Shown here piece by piece: positions 1 to 7,888 of a stretch of DNA of 64,000 bases. The notes below the pieces were generated by a model. That model worked only from the letters and a program-made list of their open reading frames with translations, was not told the DNA's origin and ran no database searches. Source of the DNA: Seongchinamella unica (GTDB taxonomy: Bacteria > Pseudomonadota > Gammaproteobacteria > Pseudomonadales > Halieaceae); NCBI RefSeq assembly GCF_004354085.1, contig NZ_SMSE01000002.1, positions 806,001 to 870,000 on the forward strand, given 5' to 3'. Positions within the stretch are counted from its first letter, which is position 1. Each line of letters starts with the position of its first letter. The position numbers and the translations under genes are program-made.

Positions 1-419
1 TCTGGACGACAGCTATAGCAAGTTGGGACTACGGCGATGGAGAGGAGTTCTACAAATTACTGGGAGGCGATAAACCTATACCCACACCACTTCGGCCAGT
101 CATCGCAGGTATTGCCAGAGGAGATCGGAGGCCCGCAAATATGAAAAATGCGAAGATCAAAGGCATTAAGCGCGCCATCTACGGCTTTTCTCTATGGTCT
201 TCCAGTGGAGTTCTAAAGAAGGCCACAGAACAGAACCAAGTTATCGCAATGAATGTGGGGCGCGAACCAATGGACACGCTTGCAGATTCCAGGGCTTGCC
301 ATAAGTTCGTTATGGGATTCATAAAGATTGCTCATAACTACTCAGACACGCAGATTAAGAACCTAAAACGAGAGTTTGGAGATAAATTTGAGGAAATATG
401 GAGTCATGGCAAGTCTTAG
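1..419 (+). CDS. Unrecognised protein, 5' end outside the window
   Basis: An open frame enters from the left edge (frame starting at base 3) and runs without a stop to 419, giving at least 138 residues. An ATG at 141 lies inside it, but the upstream residues look coding, with acidic and aromatic residues followed by a basic stretch. I do not recognise a domain. It precedes the HTH and primase genes on the same strand, so it probably belongs to the early or replication block of the element. The C-terminal part is rich in Lys and Arg, so nucleic-acid binding is possible but unproven. Confidence 0.6.
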   Translation, partial: WTTAIASWDYGDGEEFYKLLGGDKPIPTPLRPVIAGIARGDRRPANMKNAKIKGIKRAIYGFSLWSSSGVLKKATEQNQVIAMNVGREPMDTLADSRACHKFVMGFIKIAHNYSDTQIKNLKREFGDKFEEIWSHGKS

Positions 420-508
420 CCCGTTCTAAACTTGCCCTACCCTTTTTTAAATCCTCGCAAACATGCGTAAATTCAACTGTAACCCGAAGCAACCCGGAGT
501 TACAGAAA

Positions 509-727
509 ATGAAAGTTACGCCAATCCAATCAATGCAGGACTGGGAGGCCCGTAAGACCTCCCTTTCCGAAGCCGCCTCAATCCTCGGCTATTCCAAACC
601 CAATTACCTGAGCGCTGCCCTTAGTCGCGGCGATCTCAGGTTGTCTCGCTATAGGCTGGGCAAGTACACCTACCTGGATAGAGACGAGATTCTAGAGGTC
701 ATCAAGAGCCGCCGGATACCGGCCTGA
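509..727 (+). CDS. Small helix-turn-helix protein, excisionase or regulator type
   Basis: A 72-residue protein that looks like a short MerR/excisionase-type winged helix. A predicted helix-turn-helix (around SLSEAASILGYSKPNYLSAAL, residues 17-37) is followed by a segment reading RLGKYTYLDRDEILEVI, which fits the wing and last helix. The start at 509 is chosen for the GGAG at 496-499. A longer reading from 398 exists but overlaps the previous gene and adds residues that do not look coding. Its stop overlaps the next start (ATG at 727). Likely role: DNA-binding regulator or excisionase of the element; target unknown. Confidence 0.6.
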   Translation: MKVTPIQSMQDWEARKTSLSEAASILGYSKPNYLSAALSRGDLRLSRYRLGKYTYLDRDEILEVIKSRRIPA

Positions 728-981
728 TGTTCGTCTACCGCATCGTTCTGGCAGATGGCCGGTCTAGTACCTGTCTGTCTGATGAACGCATATATGACCC
801 CCTGTGTTACTTCAGAGAACGCTTTGGCTTTGACCAGGTAGTGACAGCCAGCGAAAGGAATGAAAGCGGGGACTGGGTGGACTCTGGGTTTCTACCCACG
901 TGTTCAGATGAAGCGGAGTCAATAAATGAACTGGACTTCGATAATCTAGATTTTGATGGAGACTACGATGGTGCTGCGTGA
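727..981 (+). CDS. Small acidic protein of unknown function
   Basis: 84 residues, with a start that overlaps the stop of the HTH gene (TGATG arrangement), so translation is probably coupled. The C-terminal third is extremely acidic (many Asp and Glu, ending LDFDNLDFDGDYDGAA). It overlaps the start of the primase gene. No family recognised. Very acidic small phage proteins sometimes act as DNA mimics, but nothing here proves that. Confidence 0.6.
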   Translation: MFVYRIVLADGRSSTCLSDERIYDPLCYFRERFGFDQVVTASERNESGDWVDSGFLPTCSDEAESINELDFDNLDFDGDYDGAA

Positions 982-1774
982 ACGAGCCAGGGGACGCTGG
1001 CGGGGCATCCTATCAGCAGTTGGGATTAATGATCGCTTTCTTAGGAACAGGCACGGCCCTTGCCCAGGCTGCGGTGGTCGGGACAGGTTTCGCTGGGATG
1101 ACAAGGACGGCAGTGGGAGCTTCTTCTGTGGAGGCGGTGGTGACAGCCTCGCGGGAGATGGTTTCACGCTCATTCAACACGTTTTCAATAGTAATTTTGC
1201 GGAGGCAGCGACAATGGTCGAGGACGCATTAGGTGGTAAGGAAAGCCCGAGGATTCCCATACAGGCACCTCCCCCGCCGATCAGTGACACCTACTCCAAA
1301 GCACGGCGAATCTGGCTAGAGGCTAATACGGATGATGCCTTTGTAGCGTCCCATCCATACGCAAAGCTCAAGCGCATTGATAGGAGCTACGGAGCGGGCC
1401 GTGGCTTTGTTTCAGGCTCACTGCTGGGTCAACACGAGGACTGCATTATCGTGCCTCTCAAGACGCCTGGAGGCCAGTTCAAGGGCATTGAGTGCATAGG
1501 CCGCCCCGTATGGAATGCCGAAAAGAAGAAGTGGGAAACGACCAAGCAAACCTTTGGCAGCAAGGGCTGTTTGATCCTGGGTAATACCTTGGACAAGTCC
1601 CTCCCCGTTTACATCGTGGAAGGGTTTGCCGATGCCGTTTCAATGTGGCGCATGGTGGGCAATTGCGTTGCCGTGGCCGTATTTGGGCCTAAGAAGCGAC
1701 AAGAGTTCTACGCCAACCTATTTGAACAGAAAAATCCAGATCGTCGATACATTATCGTTGAGGAGGCTGCGTGA
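968..1774 (+). CDS. Zinc-ribbon/Toprim primase-like protein, P4-alpha type
   Basis: 268 residues resembling the primase part of phage P4 alpha-like proteins. A zinc-binding segment is seen at residues 29-54 (HGPCPGCGGRDRFRWDD ... FFC), and the start of a Toprim domain at 213-222 (VYIVEGFADA, with the conserved Glu). Two oddities: the last Cys of the usual ribbon is absent (the FFC is followed by glycines), and the protein stops where the Toprim DxD motif would be expected. Start 968 is favoured by GGAG at 958-961; 956 is possible. It is followed immediately by the ATPase gene (GTGA overlap). Likely role: primer synthesis or replication initiation of the element, possibly with altered activity. 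Confidence 0.75.
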   Translation: MVLRERARGRWRGILSAVGINDRFLRNRHGPCPGCGGRDRFRWDDKDGSGSFFCGGGGDSLAGDGFTLIQHVFNSNFAEAATMVEDALGGKESPRIPIQAPPPPISDTYSKARRIWLEANTDDAFVASHPYAKLKRIDRSYGAGRGFVSGSLLGQHEDCIIVPLKTPGGQFKGIECIGRPVWNAEKKKWETTKQTFGSKGCLILGNTLDKSLPVYIVEGFADAVSMWRMVGNCVAVAVFGPKKRQEFYANLFEQKNPDRRYIIVEEAA

Positions 1775-2937
1775 TCGAAACAATTCCAATAACACCCATC
1801 GAGGTGAACGGGGAAATGGTGAAAGACCCAAACGATCTTGAGAGACACGGCATTGGCTTGGAGAACAAGCAACGCCTCACCATTAGCATTGAGGAGGTTT
1901 TAAGGCAGGCAGAGGAGCCTATCCCCTGGGTGATAGAACACACCCTGATTGCCGATACGCTAACGCTGATCTATGGCCCGCCCAAGCAGTACAAGACATT
2001 CCTTGCCTTGGATATGTGCCTCTCACAAGCCACAGGACTTCCATTCCTGGGACAGTACAAAATTCTCAAAAAGGGACTGGTTGTATATGTGGCCGGTGAG
2101 GGAATTTCAGGCGTAGGACACAGGATAAGGGCGTGGTGCATAGACCGGGAGATGAACCCCAAGGAAGTCTGCTCTAGTACCACCCCTTTTAGGCGCACAA
2201 CCGGCCCTGTGCTGATCGGTGACGGCGGTGCACAAGCCCTAGCTGATGAGATAGAAGAATGTGCTGCGGAAGCTGGAGTCCCTGTGGCGGGTATCTACAT
2301 CGACACCCTGGCTAGGAATTTCGGTACGGGTGACGAGAACAGCACGAAAGATATGAATGTGTTTGTTACTCAGTGCGACCATCATCTACGCCAACGCTTT
2401 AAGGCCCCCGTAGTCATCGTGCACCACACAGGCCATGACAAGTCGGATCGCGCCAGGGGATCAAGTGTCCTACAAGCAGCCGTAGACGCCCAGTTTAAGG
2501 TCACGGCAGACTTTCCTGATGTGTTCTACGAACCGAACTTTATGAAGGACGCTGAAGCCCCTCCCCCGCATGTACTAGAGGCCAAGCTAGTCCCCCTTGG
2601 ATTCAACGACCAGTTTGGCAACCCTGTGAAGTCGATTGTGCTGGGCATGACGGACAAGAAACTAGAGAAAGGCCCGAGGCTGACGGGTGATGCGAAACTC
2701 GCCCTGGAGCTTCTAGGACAGGAGCCTAGACCCTTCCAGATATGGCGTGATGACTTCATCTATGAGGCCGCAAAAACACCCGTTGCCAAGGGAAGAAACA
2801 AGGGTCAGAAGCGTGACAATCGCTCTTTGAGGCAGGCATGGCGCCGAGCCACAGAAAAGCTCGAAAAAGAGGGGCGCATTAGTGTCCTGCGTGACAACAA
2901 CGGAGAGGCTGTAAGCGCTTGTATTACTAGGGTTTGA
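1771..2937 (+). CDS. RepA/DnaB-like hexameric helicase ATPase (AAA_25 type)
   Basis: 388 residues with a RecA-fold ATPase core: Walker A GPPKQYKT (69-76), a catalytic-type Glu in YVAGEG (about 110), Walker B GIYIDTLAR (174-182), the sensor-like strand VIVHHTGHD (215-223) and an Arg-rich RARGSS loop. This layout matches RepA of plasmid RSF1010 and similar element-encoded replicative helicases. The GTG start at 1771 overlaps the primase stop and follows a strong GAGGAGG. The C-terminal 80 residues look like a helical DNA-binding part. With the upstream primase it would form a two-gene replication module. Confidence 0.85.
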   Translation: MIETIPITPIEVNGEMVKDPNDLERHGIGLENKQRLTISIEEVLRQAEEPIPWVIEHTLIADTLTLIYGPPKQYKTFLALDMCLSQATGLPFLGQYKILKKGLVVYVAGEGISGVGHRIRAWCIDREMNPKEVCSSTTPFRRTTGPVLIGDGGAQALADEIEECAAEAGVPVAGIYIDTLARNFGTGDENSTKDMNVFVTQCDHHLRQRFKAPVVIVHHTGHDKSDRARGSSVLQAAVDAQFKVTADFPDVFYEPNFMKDAEAPPPHVLEAKLVPLGFNDQFGNPVKSIVLGMTDKKLEKGPRLTGDAKLALELLGQEPRPFQIWRDDFIYEAAKTPVAKGRNKGQKRDNRSLRQAWRRATEKLEKEGRISVLRDNNGEAVSACITRV

Positions 2938-3041
2938 AGGTGTGTGACAACAATTATTGTCACGGTGTTTGTCACAGTGTGATGGCCCCTCGAACTAGGC
3001 GTGACATTCATCACAACCCCCTATAGGGGTGTGATTGTCAC
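2813..3041. repeat. Cluster of GTGACAA/TTGTCAC repeats, origin or operator candidate
   Basis: The 7-mer GTGACAA or its complement TTGTCAC occurs at 2813-2819, 2891-2897, 2944-2950, 2957-2963, 2969-2975 and 3035-3041. The 2944/2957 pair forms a near-palindrome around CAATTA. A related GTGACATTCATCAC palindrome lies at 3001-3014, and a perfect CCCCTATAGGGG at 3018-3029. The last four copies fill the gap between the helicase gene and the next gene. Placement directly after primase and helicase suits an iteron-type replication origin; autoregulatory operators are the alternative. Confidence 0.55.
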
Positions 3042-3068
3042 AGACGGTTGCAACAGACAGGAAATGAG

Positions 3069-3443
3069 ATGACAGAAAAAGAATCCGGGAAACAACCCGC
3101 ACCAGCCCGCGATGCCCGTGGCAGGTTTGTGCGAGGTAATGAGATAGCCAAGACGGGAGGCAGGCCACTGGGCAGCAAACACAAGCTGTCTGAGAGCTTC
3201 CTCAAGGACGTTGCGGTGTCTTGGCAGGAACAAGGCGGTGACGTACTCCAGAAGGTCGCACAGGACGACCCCAGCACCTACTTGAGGGTGATAGCCAGCC
3301 TGGTACCCAAGGAGCTTGTAACGCGCCTGGAGGCCGGTGACAGCGCGCAAGGGCTAGTGATTAACCTACTGGGCGTAGAGCATCCCATTGATGCCGAATG
3401 GAAGGATATTACGCCTGAAAATGACCGTTATGAAGATTCATAA
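3069..3443 (+). CDS. DUF5681-like protein, possible small terminase subunit
   Basis: 124 residues. The N-terminal part carries the pattern typical of DUF5681: a GRFVRGN stretch, then TGGRPLGSKHKLSESFL at about 37-53, then a helical region that includes VPKELVTRL. Such proteins are common beside phage terminases and are often called small terminase candidates; that function is inferred. Start 3069 has AGGA at 3059-3062. The large terminase is 5 kb away rather than adjacent, which is unusual for a terminase pair. The gene sits just after the repeat cluster. Confidence 0.6.
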   Translation: MTEKESGKQPAPARDARGRFVRGNEIAKTGGRPLGSKHKLSESFLKDVAVSWQEQGGDVLQKVAQDDPSTYLRVIASLVPKELVTRLEAGDSAQGLVINLLGVEHPIDAEWKDITPENDRYEDS

Positions 3444-3486
3444 TCTCCCGGCATTTATTGCGGCATTACTCACGTTTAGCACTGTT

Positions 3487-3540
3487 TTTAAAGCGTTTTC
3501 ACTCATTTTATGGTATAATACAGGGACTATATAATTAGTC
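3487..3540 (+). promoter_or_regulatory. Probable extended -10 promoter before the alpA-like gene
   Basis: A perfect TATAAT at 3514-3519 is preceded by TG at 3511-3512 (extended -10). No good -35 box is seen, which is acceptable for this promoter type. Just downstream lies GACTA-TATAAT-TAGTC (3525-3540), a 5-bp inverted repeat over the expected transcription start. The surrounding 3460-3540 stretch is the most AT-rich gap of the element. It would drive the alpA-like gene and the operon behind it. Confidence 0.6.
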
Positions 3541-3541
3541 C

Positions 3542-3560
3542 GTGCACAGCAGGTGCACAA
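3542..3560 (+). promoter_or_regulatory. 19-bp operator-like sequence, copy 1
   Basis: GTGCACAGCAGGTGCACAA contains two palindromic GTGCAC sites whose starts are 11 bp apart, about one helical turn. A copy with a single mismatch lies inverted at 10612-10630. Copy 1 sits between the extended -10 promoter and the AAGGAG of the alpA-like gene, a good place for a repressor. Confidence 0.5.
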
Positions 3561-3573
3561 GGAGTTGATAATA

Positions 3574-3792
3574 ATGGGTGACCTACCTCTGTTTATGTCC
3601 TGGCCCAAGACTCAAGAGGTCGTGGACCTAGATCGCCGCACTATCAAGTCAATGATAGCCAGTGGGGACTTTCCTGCCCCAGTGCAGCTAACCCCTTGCC
3701 GTGAGAGGTTCCAAACCGATGAAGTTCTGGCTTGGCTGGTAGACCGCCTCAAGAATCATCGTGTCTCGTACCCGGAGGCCGCTTGTGCGTGA
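3574..3792 (+). CDS. AlpA-family helix-turn-helix regulator
   Basis: 72 residues, fitting the phage AlpA family of small winged-helix DNA-binding proteins. It has a helix-turn-helix around WPKTQEVVDLDRRTIKSMIA and then the family's wing-like SGDFPAPVQLT...RFQTDEVLAWL. AlpA proteins control excision and late functions in P4-like elements and phage satellites. ATG 3574 follows AAGGAG (3559-3564) at a good distance. The gene is preceded by the promoter and the 19-bp operator-like repeat, so it may be repressed or autoregulated there. It is first in the run of genes that continues to the terminase. Confidence 0.75.
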   Translation: MGDLPLFMSWPKTQEVVDLDRRTIKSMIASGDFPAPVQLTPCRERFQTDEVLAWLVDRLKNHRVSYPEAACA

Positions 3793-4129
3793 GAAGGATT
3801 ACCCGGCAGTGCGCGATGAAGAGTACTTCACAAAGAACAAGGTCAGCTATCGAGTGCGGGCACCTTTCCCGCGAGAAGTCCCCGGAGCCGATCCTGACCA
3901 AGCCGTTCTAGTGGCGCGTGTGCGCCCTGGAGCTTTCATAAGACATCCCCTGCCCGATGACCTTGACCAGTATGCAAGCGCGACACAGGACGATCTGGCG
4001 GCGCTAGCGGCTTCCTCAGTCTACGCAGCAGACAGGAAGGGCAAACAGTGGCTAACCGTGGAAGATGTCCGTAAGCGCTTTGAGAAGCGCCTCAAGTCTA
4101 AGGCTCGCAAGAAAGCCCTGGAGGAATAA
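3785..4129 (+). CDS. Unknown basic-tailed protein of the element
   Basis: 114 residues from a GTG at 3785, chosen for GGAGG at 3774-3778; a longer GTG start at 3761 is possible. The middle is mixed, and the C-terminus is strongly basic (VRKRFEKRLKSKARKKALEE). It overlaps the end of the alpA-like gene, and its stop overlaps the next start (TAATG at 4127-4131). No family recognised. The position directly before the virion-internal-like genes might suggest an assembly role, but this is only context. Confidence 0.55.
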   Translation: MREKDYPAVRDEEYFTKNKVSYRVRAPFPREVPGADPDQAVLVARVRPGAFIRHPLPDDLDQYASATQDDLAALAASSVYAADRKGKQWLTVEDVRKRFEKRLKSKARKKALEE

Positions 4130-5358
4130 TGAGTTACCTATTTGATGAACAGGTGCCAGTGTTTGATGGCCCTATGAGTAAGTTTTTGAACTCGCCAGGA
4201 ATGGCTATGGCCGGTTCAGCTCTAAACAACATGATGGCTATGCGCCGTGGCCATGCTCCTCAGTCAAACCCCTTTCAAGTCCTACAAGAGCAACAGCGCC
4301 GAAATGCCTACCTGCAACAGCAGCGCATGGAAATGATACAGCGCCGAGAGGCTAGGAAGGAACAGGCAGAGATTCAACAGCAGCGCCTGGAGTTGCAGAA
4401 GCAACAGCAGATTATCGCCAATACCAAGCCCAACATGTTCAAGTCTGGCAACAACGTGGTCGCAGTTCATCCCCTCACTGGACAGTCCAAAGTGGTCTTT
4501 GAAGGCCCAGAGGATTGGCAGGTGCACGGTGATACCTCTACGGGATTTTGGCGCATCTCCCCGACTACAGGGAACCAGGAGCGACTGACTGGCCCCCTCT
4601 CTGAGTCTGGCTATTTCAAAGGCACATCCATGCAGTCCCAGATGTTCAACAAGCTCTTGCAGCAGGTTGACCCTGAGCGGCGGGAGGCGGTGGCTGTTGA
4701 GTTGATAACCCAAACTCTTGGGCGTCCCACGACTTACACCACGGCTGACGGTGTATCCCATACCCAACCGGGGATTGATGTTCAGGGCGCACTCGGTGGC
4801 GCTGTGGCCGGTTCTGAAATGGTCGCTCCTGAACCCACTCAAGCGGAGCGGGAGGCATATGGTTACTTCACCCGCATGGAAGACGCAGAGAAGCGGATTC
4901 AAGAGGTCTTCAGCAAATACCCCGACTTTGATCCTGCTGGTGATCTGAAGGACTACTCCAGCGGCAAGTTGTCTGATTTCCTCGGTACAGACACGTTCAA
5001 GTCAGAACCCTGGCAGCTATTTGATTCAGCCGTGAACGACTGGGTGGGCGCTAAGCTGCGTAAAGAATCGGGTGCAGTTATCGGAGAGGAAGAAAAGGCG
5101 CAAGAAATTGGCCGCTACTTTCCCCGCTTTGGTTCTTCAAAAGCCAAACGTGTTGACCTGGATCGCGCTCGAATGAAGGCGCTGTTTGCTATGGCAAGGT
5201 CTTCTGGTCGCGCAATAGATGAACACAGTGGCTCACCCTTTGTCTTTGTGCCCAGTGTCGGAATTGTCATGGAAGAAGATATCAAGCACACGATGGAAAC
5301 GCACAATATGACCCGTGAGCAGGTATTGGAATCCTTGGGGGTAAGTGATGCCCCGTGA
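4129..5358 (+). CDS. Virion-internal or ejection-like protein with Gln-rich coiled coil
   Basis: 409 residues. Residues about 45-100 form a long Gln/Arg-rich coiled coil with repeated QQQR-type runs. The C-terminal third contains a segment reading about LRKESGAVIGEEE followed by YFPRFG, which I associate with podovirus internal virion or DNA-transfer proteins. No signal peptide or membrane segment is seen. The next gene overlaps it by 11 bases. Inferred role: injected internal (pilot) protein. The alternative is a structural protein of unknown type; a profile search would decide. Confidence 0.5.
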   Translation: MSYLFDEQVPVFDGPMSKFLNSPGMAMAGSALNNMMAMRRGHAPQSNPFQVLQEQQRRNAYLQQQRMEMIQRREARKEQAEIQQQRLELQKQQQIIANTKPNMFKSGNNVVAVHPLTGQSKVVFEGPEDWQVHGDTSTGFWRISPTTGNQERLTGPLSESGYFKGTSMQSQMFNKLLQQVDPERREAVAVELITQTLGRPTTYTTADGVSHTQPGIDVQGALGGAVAGSEMVAPEPTQAEREAYGYFTRMEDAEKRIQEVFSKYPDFDPAGDLKDYSSGKLSDFLGTDTFKSEPWQLFDSAVNDWVGAKLRKESGAVIGEEEKAQEIGRYFPRFGSSKAKRVDLDRARMKALFAMARSSGRAIDEHSGSPFVFVPSVGIVMEEDIKHTMETHNMTREQVLESLGVSDAP

Positions 5359-7198
5359 CCTGATTAATGAAATAGAGAACCAGGATAGCGCTAAGCAAGA
5401 AACCCTCCTGGAAATGTACCTCAAGCAATTGAAGGGACAGGCTCTAGCCAGGTTGCAGGGCGCTACCTTTGGCATTGGTGATGAAGTTCTCGGCGCGGAA
5501 GCCGCCCTACTCTCGTATGTCGGTGACGACTATGACGATGATATGAGCTTCATTGACCGCTACAAGAATGAGCGGGACTTGATCCGGGCCGATATGGAAG
5601 CCTTCCAGCAAGAGCACCCCGTAATTTCAACTGGGAGTGAATTGTTCGGCGCTATGGGCGGTCCTGGCAAAGGGCTGGATAAATTTGTGCGTGGTGGGCA
5701 GACCCTATTATCTAAGGGCGCTCGCTTGGCCTTTGGTGGCGCTGCTGAAGGCGCTCTAGCCGGTGCAGGTTATGCCGATGAACTGGAAGATGTCCCTGTA
5801 GATGCGTCTGAGGGGGCTGTGACGGGCGCTCTCGCTGCCCCGGTCATGGCAACGGGATTGGGTATCGCTGGCAAGGCGTTATCCCCTGTGGCCTCTGGAG
5901 CCAAGAAGGTGCTGGACTATGTGACTGAAGCTCCTGAGCAGGCTGCTATACGTAACGTAATGCCATTGATCTACAAAGATGAGCTGCTAGAGCTTGGCCC
6001 CTTGGGGTCGATACCAGACGCCTCAGACGAAGCCAGACGCCTCTTGAGAGGCTTGCACGCCCAGAACCCCAACCTATCCGGTGAATTAGAAGGTGCACTC
6101 AAGCTGCGACAGCAAGGGACGGTAAATCGCATTGCAGAGGGGCTTGTCACGGATAACGAACTCCGGGCATTAGAGAACCAGATCAAGCGCTCTCGCTCCC
6201 GTATTGCCAAGAGCCAATATGCCAAAGCATACGAGTCCACTATCCCCCTGGAAGGTGACTTCAAGAAGGTGATGAACACTTCCGATATGAAAACCGCCTA
6301 TCGGAGGGCTGAGGCAATCGCGCAGCGACTTGGAGAGGATATTCCATCACTGAAAGAGATAACGGACGGTGATGAAATTGAGTATCTCCCACTGAAGGCA
6401 GTGGATTATATGAAGCGCGCCCTGGATTCCAAGATTATCCGGGCATCACGGCAAGGCGGTGACGATTACCGCTCCCTGTTAGTTCTCAAGAGCCGCTTGA
6501 CCGACTTAACGGATGAAGCCTCCCCAGAGTACGCCAAGGCCAGACAGTTCTACACGACTGATACACGCCTCCTGGACGCGCTAACCACTGGACGGGGTTT
6601 ATACAAAGCCTCTCCCACAGACCTGAAAGAACAGCTCCGCTCAATGTCAGCTCCCGAGCAAAACATGTTCCGCAAGGGCGCACAGAACGCCATTGTAGAG
6701 CGCCTGAGAACAGGCAAGCGCATGGGCAATCCTGAGCTACGGCTTGCTGACTCAGAGGATCGCCTTGACGCCCTGAGATTGGCCTTTGAGATGGATGACG
6801 AATATCAGGACTTCCTGAAAGTCATTGACCGCGAGAGTGCATTCACGCAGACGCAACAGATGATCCGTGGCGGCAGTCCTACCGCCAGGATTGAAAATGA
6901 TTTGAATGCTGTAGAGAGCGGCCTTGATTTCGCCACCGGAAATTACGGCGCTATGGCTAAACAGATTTTCAGCAATATCAAAGGCTCAGCCCAAGGCAAG
7001 CAAGCTGAGGAGATGATGTCCCTCCTGTCTAAACAGGGCTGGTCAGCGGAAGAGATTGACGACTTGCTCACTGGACAGCGTGACATTCCCGCATTCTTGC
7101 CTGAGAGCTATCACCAGGGGCTGCGCTCCATTCAACGATTTGGACGACATCTAACACCATATTCAATGGTGGGCGGTGTTGTACCCGTAATGCAATAG
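5348..7198 (+). CDS. Large virion-internal or ejection-like protein with hydrophobic Gly/Ala segment
   Basis: 616 residues. The N-terminal part is charged (to about residue 90), then a Gly/Ala-rich hydrophobic region at about 90-185 with small-residue helices able to enter a membrane, then a long helical C-terminal part rich in Arg and Glu. This composition resembles the large ejection proteins of T7-like or P22-like phages. ATG 5348 follows a GGGGG run and overlaps the previous gene; GTG 5345 is also possible. No lysozyme motif was recognised. Function is inferred from composition and pairing with the preceding gene. Confidence 0.5.
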   Translation: MPRDLINEIENQDSAKQETLLEMYLKQLKGQALARLQGATFGIGDEVLGAEAALLSYVGDDYDDDMSFIDRYKNERDLIRADMEAFQQEHPVISTGSELFGAMGGPGKGLDKFVRGGQTLLSKGARLAFGGAAEGALAGAGYADELEDVPVDASEGAVTGALAAPVMATGLGIAGKALSPVASGAKKVLDYVTEAPEQAAIRNVMPLIYKDELLELGPLGSIPDASDEARRLLRGLHAQNPNLSGELEGALKLRQQGTVNRIAEGLVTDNELRALENQIKRSRSRIAKSQYAKAYESTIPLEGDFKKVMNTSDMKTAYRRAEAIAQRLGEDIPSLKEITDGDEIEYLPLKAVDYMKRALDSKIIRASRQGGDDYRSLLVLKSRLTDLTDEASPEYAKARQFYTTDTRLLDALTTGRGLYKASPTDLKEQLRSMSAPEQNMFRKGAQNAIVERLRTGKRMGNPELRLADSEDRLDALRLAFEMDDEYQDFLKVIDRESAFTQTQQMIRGGSPTARIENDLNAVESGLDFATGNYGAMAKQIFSNIKGSAQGKQAEEMMSLLSKQGWSAEEIDDLLTGQRDIPAFLPESYHQGLRSIQRFGRHLTPYSMVGGVVPVMQ

Positions 7199-7208
7199 AG
7201 GAAAGACC

Positions 7209-7667
7209 ATGAACGAGACACAACAAAAAGCCCACAGCGTGAAGGCGAGCGAAGTATATGACCTGCTAAAGAAGGCAGGCTACAAATCAGTAACCAAGGC
7301 GATGCTGAGTCAGATGACACCCCGGCAACTTGGCACGGCAGAACAAAAAGCCAAAAAGCTTCAGCTATGTCTGCAAAGCAAGGCGAGTACGGTGGATAGC
7401 ATTTCAGATGATGTTTATGAAGCCGCTAATCTGGCCGCAGAATTGTCGCGCCTGGAGGTAATTGCCGATGGCGTATCGAGCGAACACTCTTTTGAGGTCA
7501 ATACCTCAACGCAGAAAGCGAGAGCCGAGAGTGATGTCCGTCGCAAGTTGGAGGAACACGCGCAACGGATACTGGATAAGCGTGCCCGGATCGCCGCTAA
7601 AGCCAACTTCTCTGAGAAGGAAGTAGCCCAGGAAGACGCCGTTCTGGAGCAGTACGGCGCTATATGA
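7209..7667 (+). CDS. Unknown helical protein of the element
   Basis: 152 residues, mostly charged and helical, with Arg/Glu/Ala repeats toward the C-terminus that suggest a coiled coil. The start follows AGAGGAAAG at a good distance and is 10 bases after the previous stop. The stop overlaps the next ATG (ATGA at 7664-7667), so the two are coupled. No family recognised. Confidence 0.6.
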   Translation: MNETQQKAHSVKASEVYDLLKKAGYKSVTKAMLSQMTPRQLGTAEQKAKKLQLCLQSKASTVDSISDDVYEAANLAAELSRLEVIADGVSSEHSFEVNTSTQKARAESDVRRKLEEHAQRILDKRARIAAKANFSEKEVAQEDAVLEQYGAI

Positions 7668-7888
7668 GCGAGTTCTCAATCACTGATGCACAGAACTTGC
7701 GAGTCGATAAGCGGCGCGAGAAGGCCATTGTCTACGGGGATAAGAAATACTCTGTCAGTAAGCTGAAGACTGATATTGAAACACTTAACGAGTGGATATC
7801 GGAGCTGAACCAGGACAAAAAACCTGTGCCACGAAAGCTTCTCAGAGCGCTTATGCATAAAAAGAGGATACTGAATGATGCGGCGTAG
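7664..7888 (+). CDS. Small unknown protein of the element
   Basis: 74 residues, basic and probably helical. It starts in a 4-base overlap with the preceding gene and overlaps the next gene by 14 bases. The central YGDKKYSVSKLKTDIETLNEWI stretch has a regular heptad-like pattern, reminiscent of the short helical gpW-type head-joining proteins of phages, which have a similar size and position before or near a terminase. That resemblance is weak and the call stays unknown. Confidence 0.5.
   Translation: MSEFSITDAQNLRVDKRREKAIVYGDKKYSVSKLKTDIETLNEWISELNQDKKPVPRKLLRALMHKKRILNDAA

Noticed and set aside
398-508. Earlier start for the small HTH gene
   Set aside because: It overlaps the previous gene and the extra residues do not look like protein; 509 has a better ribosome site.
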